From CBIFWW01 sp966186435 (GTDB lineage: Bacteria; Pseudomonadota; Gammaproteobacteria; Enterobacterales; Enterobacteriaceae): a stretch of DNA of 17,313 bases. The stretch covers positions 1 through 17,313 of the forward strand of contig CBIFWW010000069.1 of assembly GCA_966186435.1 (NCBI GenBank). Direction: 5' to 3'. Shown here piece after piece: positions 12,657-17,313 of the stretch. Position numbers and translations under genes: made by a program. Within the stretch, counting starts at the first letter, position 1; each line of letters opens with the position of its first letter. The notes beneath the pieces were generated by a model. That model searched no databases, had not been told where the DNA came from, and saw nothing but the letters and a program-made list of their open reading frames with translations.

Positions 12657-14246
12657 TTAGTGTTCGCGGGTTTTGCGGAAGCTAACCTCAGGATAACGCT
12701 CCTGGGTCAGGTTCAGGTTGACCATGGTCGGGGCGATATACGTCAGATTATCACCACCATCCAGCGCCAGCTGAATTTCGTTCTTACGCTTGAACTCCTC
12801 GAATTTCTTCACATCATTACACTCCACCCAACGAGCGGTGGAAACGTTGACGGATTCGTAAATCGCCTCAACGTTGTATTCGCTCTTCAGACGGGCAACC
12901 ACCACGTCAAACTGTAGCACCCCAACGGCCCCGACGATCAGGTCGTTATTGGCGATTGGGCGGAACACCTGCACCGCACCTTCTTCCGAAAGCTGAACCA
13001 AGCCTTTCAGCAGCTGCTTCTGCTTCAGCGGATCGCGCAGGCGGATACGGCGGAACAGTTCAGGGGCAAAGTTCGGAATGCCGGTGAACTTCATCATCTC
13101 GCCTTGGGTGAAGGTATCACCAATCTGAATAGTGCCGTGGTTGTGCAGGCCGATGATGTCCCCCGGGAAGGCTTCTTCCACGTGGGAACGGTCGCCAGCC
13201 ATAAAGGTCAGCGCATCGGAGATCACTACATCTTTACCGATACGCACCTGACGCAGCTTCATGCCTTTTTCATATTTGCCGGATACCACACGCATAAAGG
13301 CTACGCGGTCGCGGTGTTTCGGGTCCATATTGGCCTGGATTTTAAACACGAAGCCGGAGAATTTCTCTTCGCTGGCAACTACTTCACGGGTGTCGGTTTT
13401 ACGCGGCATCGGCGCAGGCGCCCACTCCACCAGGCCATCCAGCATGTGATCAACGCCGAAGTTACCCAGTGCAGTACCGAAGAACACTGGGGTAATTTCA
13501 CCCGCCAGGAACAGATCCTGATCGAACTCGTTAGACGCCCCCTGCACCAGTTCCAGCTCATCACGCAACTGCTGAGCCAGTTCGTCACCCACGGCGGCGT
13601 CCAGATCAGGGTTATTCAACCCTTTAACAATGCGCACTTCCTGGATGGTGTGGCCTTTACCGGTCTGGTAGAGATAGGTTTCATCTTTATAAAGGTGGTA
13701 AACCCCTTTGAACAGCTTGCCGCAGCCAATCGGCCAGGTGATGGGCGCACAGCCGATTTTCAGCTCGTTTTCCACTTCATCCAGCAGCTCCATTGGGTCA
13801 CGGATGTCGCGGTCGAGTTTGTTCATAAAGGTGATGATCGGGGTGTCACGCAGACGGGTAACTTCCATCAGCTTACGGGTACGATCTTCAACCCCTTTGG
13901 CGGCGTCAATTACCATCAGGCAACAGTCCACCGCCGTCAGGGTACGGTAGGTATCTTCAGAGAAGTCTTCGTGCCCCGGGGTGTCCAGCAGGTTCACCAG
14001 GCTATCGTGATAAGGAAACTGCATCACGGACGTGGTGATGGAGATCCCACGCTGCTTTTCCATCTCCATCCAGTCGGATTTAGCATGCTGGTTGGAGCCA
14101 CGGCCTTTTACAGTCCCGGCGGTTTGAATCGCTTGTCCGAACAGCAGCACCTTCTCGGTGATGGTCGTTTTACCGGCATCCGGGTGAGAGATAATGGCAA
14201 AAGTGCGGCGTTTGGCCACCTCTTGCAAATAAGGAGACAACGTCAT
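12657..14246 (-). CDS. prfC: Peptide chain release factor 3 (RF3)
   Basis: Translational GTPase that removes RF1 and RF2 from the ribosome after peptide release. It is 529 residues, equal to E. coli RF3, with over 90% identity by eye. GTPase motifs: G1 HPDAGKTT (21-28, Lys26), switch region RGISITT (66-72), G3 DTPGH (88-92) and G4 NKLD (142-145). The EF-G-like domain II follows (about 275-385, with FVFKIQANMDPKHRDRVAF beginning near residue 302), then the RF3-specific C-terminal domain, ending in the conserved REH. The ATG at 14246 has only a weak purine-rich site (GAAGAATG). It is a single-gene unit with its own promoter and terminator. Confidence 0.98.
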   Translation of the reverse strand: MTLSPYLQEVAKRRTFAIISHPDAGKTTITEKVLLFGQAIQTAGTVKGRGSNQHAKSDWMEMEKQRGISITTSVMQFPYHDSLVNLLDTPGHEDFSEDTYRTLTAVDCCLMVIDAAKGVEDRTRKLMEVTRLRDTPIITFMNKLDRDIRDPMELLDEVENELKIGCAPITWPIGCGKLFKGVYHLYKDETYLYQTGKGHTIQEVRIVKGLNNPDLDAAVGDELAQQLRDELELVQGASNEFDQDLFLAGEITPVFFGTALGNFGVDHMLDGLVEWAPAPMPRKTDTREVVASEEKFSGFVFKIQANMDPKHRDRVAFMRVVSGKYEKGMKLRQVRIGKDVVISDALTFMAGDRSHVEEAFPGDIIGLHNHGTIQIGDTFTQGEMMKFTGIPNFAPELFRRIRLRDPLKQKQLLKGLVQLSEEGAVQVFRPIANNDLIVGAVGVLQFDVVVARLKSEYNVEAIYESVNVSTARWVECNDVKKFEEFKRKNEIQLALDGGDNLTYIAPTMVNLNLTQERYPEVSFRKTREH

Positions 14247-14392
14247 GGTTCATTCTTCTGTGTAAGCGCGCGGCATTAAGCCACGCGGGGTGAATCCAAT
14301 TTGCGGTTCGCGCCAATTTCCCCGTCCCCGTGAGCAGCGGCAACAGTCAGAAATAAATGGCTCAAACGGGCAACGCGACGCGTAATGCGCGT

Positions 14393-14420
14393 ATTTTACT
14401 CATTAGGGGAGATCAGACAA
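14393..14420 (-). promoter_or_regulatory. prfC promoter
   Basis: On the minus strand TTGTCT (14420-14415), a 16-bp spacer and TAAAAT (14398-14393) form a fair sigma-70 promoter. The -35 directly abuts the yjjG stop codon. The predicted leader is about 140 nt. A 5-bp inverted repeat (ACGCG/CGCGT) lies right at the start of transcription. Confidence 0.55.
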
Positions 14421-15098
14421 TCACTGTTTACACAGCCGCTGCTCCAGTTCGCTTAGGGATGCCACCTGCCAGTCAGGTTTAATCCCCGGGAGGGCTTCAC
14501 GGCCATGGCTATTCAGCCAGCAAGTCGTTAACCCGGCATTGATGCCACCAAGGATTTCTGATTCAAGAGTATCCCCCACCATCATCACCCGTGAGCGATT
14601 GGGTTCGCCTGCCAGAGACAGGGTGTGATCGAAGATGCGCCGATCGGGTTTTGGCACCCCAACCTCTTCAGAAATCACCACTAAATCAAAGTAGTCGCGC
14701 ATGCCAGTACGCTCAAGGCGAATTTGCTGTAAGGCGGTAAACCCATTGGTGATGATCGCCATCTTCGCCCGGCCCTTTAACGCCTGAACCAATGATAACG
14801 CCCCTGGCAATGGGGTGCAGATTTCGGCCATGGCATTTAAAAAGGCTTGGTTAAGCGCCCCGGCAGGCACACTTAATCGATCTGCCCAGCTTTCAAACCG
14901 CTGGTGCTGAAGCTGTAAGGCGCTGATTTTCCCATCCTGGTAATCTACCCACAGCGGTTTATTCACCGCCATGTAGTCCTGAAAATCCTTTGGGGTAAAG
15001 GTTATGCTGTAGTCGAGAAACATCCGCTGTAACCCACCAAATGCGTCGAACGTAAACAGGGTTTCGTCGGCATCAAAGAAAATCCAGTCCCACTTCAT
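14421..15098 (-). CDS. yjjG: Pyrimidine 5'-nucleotidase YjjG
   Basis: Haloacid-dehalogenase-superfamily phosphatase. E. coli YjjG dephosphorylates UMP, dUMP and dTMP and is described as a house-cleaning nucleotidase for non-canonical pyrimidine nucleotides. The protein is 225 residues, the family length. The four HAD motifs are complete: I DADET with nucleophile Asp9 and Asp11; II TNG (117-119); III Lys150 in VPKPD; IV GDTLESE with Asp176. The cap domain lies between motifs I and II. The ATG at 15098 has an AAGGTAAG site. It is 18 nt after rimI, as the last gene of holD-rimI-yjjG. No clear terminator follows; the prfC promoter begins at its stop codon. Confidence 0.97.
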   Translation of the reverse strand: MKWDWIFFDADETLFTFDAFGGLQRMFLDYSITFTPKDFQDYMAVNKPLWVDYQDGKISALQLQHQRFESWADRLSVPAGALNQAFLNAMAEICTPLPGALSLVQALKGRAKMAIITNGFTALQQIRLERTGMRDYFDLVVISEEVGVPKPDRRIFDHTLSLAGEPNRSRVMMVGDTLESEILGGINAGLTTCWLNSHGREALPGIKPDWQVASLSELEQRLCKQ

Positions 15099-15116
15099 AG
15101 CTTACCTTTTTGTTGA

Positions 15117-15560
15117 TTAACCTATTGGCAGCGCCATCACAATGGCATCTTCCCGGCCCGAGGCCGTTGGGTAATAATTGCGCCGAATATCAGCCTCGTT
15201 AAAGCCCAGGCTTTGATACAGGGCAATAGCGGGCGCGTTTGAAGCACGAACTTCCAGCCACAGTGTAAATACATCGCGTTTTTCTAATTCAGCGATCAGA
15301 TGCTCTAACAGCATTCTACCCAACCCCTGGCGCTGGAAATCAGGGGATACCGCGATATTAAATAGCGTGGCTTCATCCAGCACCACTTGGGTGATGGCAA
15401 AGGCCGCCAGCGCGCCCTGGGATTCCAGCTTAAGATTGAAATAGCGTTCACCCTGATTGCTGTGGAAGGTTTTTTCCGTCCAGGGGAAGGCGTGGCTACG
15501 GTTTTCGATGGCGAAAGCCGCCGCAAGATCGGTGTTATTGAGGGAAGAAATCGTGTTCAT
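15117..15560 (-). CDS. rimI: Ribosomal protein S18 N-alpha-acetyltransferase RimI
   Basis: GNAT-family enzyme that acetylates the N-terminal alanine of ribosomal protein S18 using acetyl-CoA. It is 147 residues (E. coli 148). The acetyl-CoA loop QRQGLG (76-81) and the catalytic residues Glu103 and Tyr115 are in place, as is the conserved tail RRNYYPTASGREDAI. The frame remains open for 20 further codons upstream, but those lie in the holD coding region. The ATG at 15560 gives the conserved MNTISSL and is preferred. It overlaps the 3' end of holD by 26 nt and has no good ribosome binding site, so translational coupling to holD is likely. Confidence 0.96.
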   Translation of the reverse strand: MNTISSLNNTDLAAAFAIENRSHAFPWTEKTFHSNQGERYFNLKLESQGALAAFAITQVVLDEATLFNIAVSPDFQRQGLGRMLLEHLIAELEKRDVFTLWLEVRASNAPAIALYQSLGFNEADIRRNYYPTASGREDAIVMALPIG

Positions 15561-15942
15561 GTTCGCAAATTTGCTGCCAGAGTGCCGCACGGGCGGCCCC
15601 ATCAGAAAGGAGAGTATCAAATGCCGGGGAGGAGAGCTGCGCCCCCTCTAGCGCCAGAGGGTCTTCCACCCCCAGCCGCCAGCTGTTGCACCGGCTATTT
15701 TCCGGCAGCATAGTCACCCGCTCCGGCGTCAGTAACATAACTTGGGACGGCCCCAGGGCCAGGCTGCGTAGTACATCCAGTAACAGCGGATCGGCCAGTT
15801 CTGGCAGCGGATCGGCCACCACTAACAGGCGGACTTCATCAGGCAACGTAATGGCGATTTCACCTTTTAATGCCGCCGGGCGGCGTAAGGCCCAGCGCGT
15901 GATGCCAAGTTGCTGTAATTGCCAGTCGCGTCGGGAAGTCAT
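15535..15942 (-). CDS. holD: DNA polymerase III psi subunit HolD
   Basis: Psi subunit of the replicative DNA polymerase III clamp-loader complex. With chi (HolC) it links the clamp loader to single-stranded DNA-binding protein. It is 135 residues (E. coli 137). The N-terminus MTSRRDWQLQQLGITRWALR is almost the same as in E. coli, as are CNSWRLG (85-91) and the C-terminal ARAALWQQICEHEHDFFP. The middle is variable, as in this family. The ATG at 15942 has only a weak AGG-type ribosome binding site, fitting the low copy number of this subunit. First gene of holD-rimI-yjjG, divergent from rsmC with 125 bp between them. Confidence 0.96.
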   Translation of the reverse strand: MTSRRDWQLQQLGITRWALRRPAALKGEIAITLPDEVRLLVVADPLPELADPLLLDVLRSLALGPSQVMLLTPERVTMLPENSRCNSWRLGVEDPLALEGAQLSSPAFDTLLSDGAARAALWQQICEHEHDFFPQ

Positions 15943-15972
15943 AAGAAGCCTGTGTTAAGCCGGAAGGCGGCA

Positions 15973-15981
15973 AATATAGCA
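15973..15981 (-). promoter_or_regulatory. Extended -10 promoter for holD
   Basis: On the minus strand TGCTATATT fits the extended -10 form (TG-N-TATAAT with one mismatch), about 31 nt before the holD ATG. There is no recognisable -35, which extended -10 promoters can do without. Confidence 0.5.
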
Positions 15982-16028
15982 AATTCCCACCCCTGGTGCC
16001 ATTGCTGGCCCTGCCCCCGGCGGCAAGA

Positions 16029-16062
16029 AGCGGGTATACTCCCCGCTCAGTTAATTAAGGAG
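16029..16062 (+). promoter_or_regulatory. rsmC -10 element and ribosome binding site
   Basis: TATACT (16035-16040) is a good -10 and sits within a small inverted repeat (AGCGGG at 16029-16034 with CCCGCT at 16042-16047). No strong -35 is visible. TAAGGAG (16056-16062) lies 5 nt before the ATG at 16068 and decides the start codon over the in-frame GTG at 16062, which overlaps it. Confidence 0.5.
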
Positions 16063-16067
16063 TGTGT

Positions 16068-17099
16068 ATGTCTGCATTTACCCCGGCGAGTGAAGTGTTA
16101 CTGCGCCACAGTGAGGATTTCCTCGAAAGCCGCGTATTGTTTGCCGGTGATATGCAGGATTCACTGCCTGCACAGTTTGAAACCGCCGAGAGCCGCGCCC
16201 ATACGCAGCAATTCCATCACTGGCAGATGCTGAACGGCCAAATGGGTGAAAACGTTCAATATGGTCTGGTGGCCGATGCCAGCAGCATTGGCAACGCAGA
16301 TACGCTGATTTACTACTGGTCGAAGAACAAGCCAGAAGCCCAGTTCCAACTGATGAACCTGCTGTCCCTGATGCCGGTCGGTACTGATGTCTTTGTGGTG
16401 GGTGAAAACCGCAGCGGTGTGCGTAGTGCCGAGCAGATCCTCGCTGATTTTGCCCCGCTGACTAAAATCGACAGCGCCCGCCGCTGTGGCCTGTACCATG
16501 GCCGCCTGGAAACACGCCCAGAATTTAACGCCGCATCCTGGTGGAGTGAGTATCAGAGCAACGGCCTGACCATTAAAACCCTGCCTGGGGTATTCAGCCG
16601 CGATGGGTTAGACGTGGGCAGCCAACTGCTGTTATCCACCCTGGCACCGCACACCAAAGGTAAAATCCTCGATGTAGGCTGTGGGGCTGGCGTGCTGTCT
16701 GCCACCCTGGCTAGCCACTCTCCGAAGGTGCGCTTAACCCTGACGGATGTCTCTGCACCAGCGATTGAAGCCAGCCGCGCGACGTTGGCCGCTAATGGTT
16801 TTGAAGGGGAAGTATTCGCCAGTAACGTGTTCTCTGAAGTGAACGGTCGTTTTGACATGATCATTTCTAACCCGCCGTTCCACCATGGGTTACAGACCAG
16901 TCTCGATGCCACCCAGACGCTAATCCGCACCGCGGTACGTCACCTGAATATGGGCGGCGAACTGCGGATTGTGGCGAACGCCTTCCTGCCCTACCCTCGC
17001 GAACTGGATGAGACTTTCGGCAATCATGAAGTGATTGCCCAGACTGGCCGTTTTAAGGTTTATCGTGCAGTGATGACGCGTAACGCCAAGCGCGCTTAA
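16068..17099 (+). CDS. rsmC: 16S rRNA m2G1207 methyltransferase RsmC
   Basis: S-adenosylmethionine-dependent enzyme that methylates the N2 of G1207 in 16S rRNA within the assembled small subunit. It is 343 residues, the E. coli length. It has two tandem methyltransferase-like domains. The N-terminal one (about 1-165) has lost the SAM motif and serves structure. The C-terminal catalytic domain has SAM motif I LDVGCGAGVL (201-210) and the N2-G catalytic motif NPPF (268-271). The frame extends two codons upstream to a GTG, but the ATG at 16068 gives the conserved MSAFTPASEVLLRHS and has TAAGGAG at the right distance. It is the only plus-strand protein gene in the window and divergent from holD. 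Confidence 0.98.
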   Translation: MSAFTPASEVLLRHSEDFLESRVLFAGDMQDSLPAQFETAESRAHTQQFHHWQMLNGQMGENVQYGLVADASSIGNADTLIYYWSKNKPEAQFQLMNLLSLMPVGTDVFVVGENRSGVRSAEQILADFAPLTKIDSARRCGLYHGRLETRPEFNAASWWSEYQSNGLTIKTLPGVFSRDGLDVGSQLLLSTLAPHTKGKILDVGCGAGVLSATLASHSPKVRLTLTDVSAPAIEASRATLAANGFEGEVFASNVFSEVNGRFDMIISNPPFHHGLQTSLDATQTLIRTAVRHLNMGGELRIVANAFLPYPRELDETFGNHEVIAQTGRFKVYRAVMTRNAKRA

Positions 17100-17168
17100 G
17101 CGGCATTTTCACCTGGCTCCCATTTTCTGCGACAACTGCCGCTTTTTACAACACTCAGAAAAGCGGCA
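17098..17168 (+). terminator. rsmC 3' region: terminator with a competing hairpin
   Basis: Three related elements follow rsmC: AAGCGGCA (17098-17105, overlapping the stop codon), TGCCGCTTTTT (17137-17147) and AAAAGCGGCA (17159-17168). The first and second can pair (8 bp, long 31-nt loop) and are followed by TTTTT, a possible terminator. The second and third can pair instead (10 bp, 12-nt loop) and would exclude the first structure. Which one forms cannot be decided by reading alone. Confidence 0.5.
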
Positions 17169-17180
17169 TGCAATAAAGTG

Positions 17181-17216
17181 TTGACGACGACAGGAAAACA
17201 CTTAGAATGCGCCTCC
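17181..17216 (+). promoter_or_regulatory. Strong promoter of the leucine tRNA gene
   Basis: TTGACG (17181-17186), a 16-bp spacer and TAGAAT (17203-17208), followed by the GC-rich discriminator GCGCC, typical of stable-RNA promoters under stringent (ppGpp) control. The transcript would start near 17215 and carry a leader hairpin of at least 8 bp (17222-17229 with 17238-17245) just before the tRNA. Confidence 0.85.
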
Positions 17217-17253
17217 GTGGTTGCAATACTCCCAGGGGTATTGCACGGTCGAG

Positions 17254-17313
17254 GCGACGGTGGCGGAATTGGTAGACGCGCTAGCTTCAGGTGTTAGTGT
17301 CCTTACGGACGTG
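17254..17313 (+). tRNA. tRNA-Leu (anticodon CAG), cut by the window end
   Basis: The first 60 nt of a class II tRNA. Acceptor strand GCGACGG, D-loop with AATTGGTAGAC, anticodon stem CTAGC/GTTAG with loop TTCAGGT (anticodon CAG at 17288-17290), and the start of the long variable arm TGTCCTTACGGACGT. It differs from the E. coli leuV/leuP/leuQ gene that I recall mainly at position 5 (C for A). T-arm and CCA end lie outside. In E. coli a cluster of such genes sits at this place beside rsmC, so more copies may follow. Confidence 0.95.

Noticed and set aside
13104..14279. Open frame of 391 codons on the plus strand opposite prfC
   Set aside because: Antisense shadow of prfC: His/Gln/Phe/Val-rich composition typical of reverse-complement translation and no known domain.
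1..17313. Mobile elements, prophage genes, CRISPR arrays, toxin-antitoxin or defence genes
   Set aside because: None found. All coding sequence is accounted for by conserved core genes, and no insertion-sequence ends or attachment-site duplications are visible; the tRNA at the end is cut off, so an integrated element beyond it cannot be judged.

Overview
This is a chromosomal window from a gamma-proteobacterium of the order Enterobacterales. All seventeen protein genes have close Escherichia coli counterparts, recalled from memory, in length and sequence. The order holD-rimI-yjjG-prfC-osmY-ytjA-yjjU-yjjV ... deoCABD, with rsmC and a leucine tRNA beside holD, is the arrangement near 99 min of the E. 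coli map. It is not E. coli itself: xapA, xapB and xapR, together with a nucleoside transporter of the Vibrio CNT type, occupy the place where E. coli carries yjjW-yjjI. A Serratia/Yersinia/Hafnia-like member is plausible, but I cannot fix the genus.

Layout. Positions 1-9213 are, with every gene on the minus strand, one continuous nucleoside uptake and breakdown block. In transcription order it holds a CNT nucleoside transporter (9213-7936), xapA (7696), xapB, the LysR-type regulator xapR, then deoC, deoA, deoB and deoD, closed by a strong terminator at 11-51. The two transporters import nucleosides. XapA and DeoD split purine nucleosides and DeoA splits thymidine. DeoB converts (deoxy)ribose-1-phosphate to the 5-phosphate, and DeoC cleaves deoxyribose-5-phosphate to acetaldehyde and glyceraldehyde-3-phosphate. 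The deoC promoter region (4464-4566) has a near-perfect DeoR operator over its -10 element and two CRP sites 52 bp apart, the architecture known for E. coli deoP2. The CNT gene has a similar CRP pair, also 52 bp apart.

Positions 9372-12293 hold the minus-strand genes yjjV, yjjU (overlapping by 4 nt), ytjA and osmY. A 363-bp non-coding stretch follows (12294-12656). Next come prfC (12657-14246) and the holD-rimI-yjjG operon (15942-14421), all on the minus strand. Only rsmC (16068-17099) and the tRNA-Leu(CAG), which is cut by the window end, lie on the plus strand.

The coding content is conventional. I do not see a new defence system, mobile element, CRISPR array or prophage. The points worth following are at the operon and RNA level: the joining of xapABR to deo, a leader structure that pairs with the deoC ribosome binding site, GC-rich hairpins placed just after the stop codons along the nucleoside block (several with GNRA or UNCG loops), the twin CRP modules, and a large perfect palindrome upstream of xapA.
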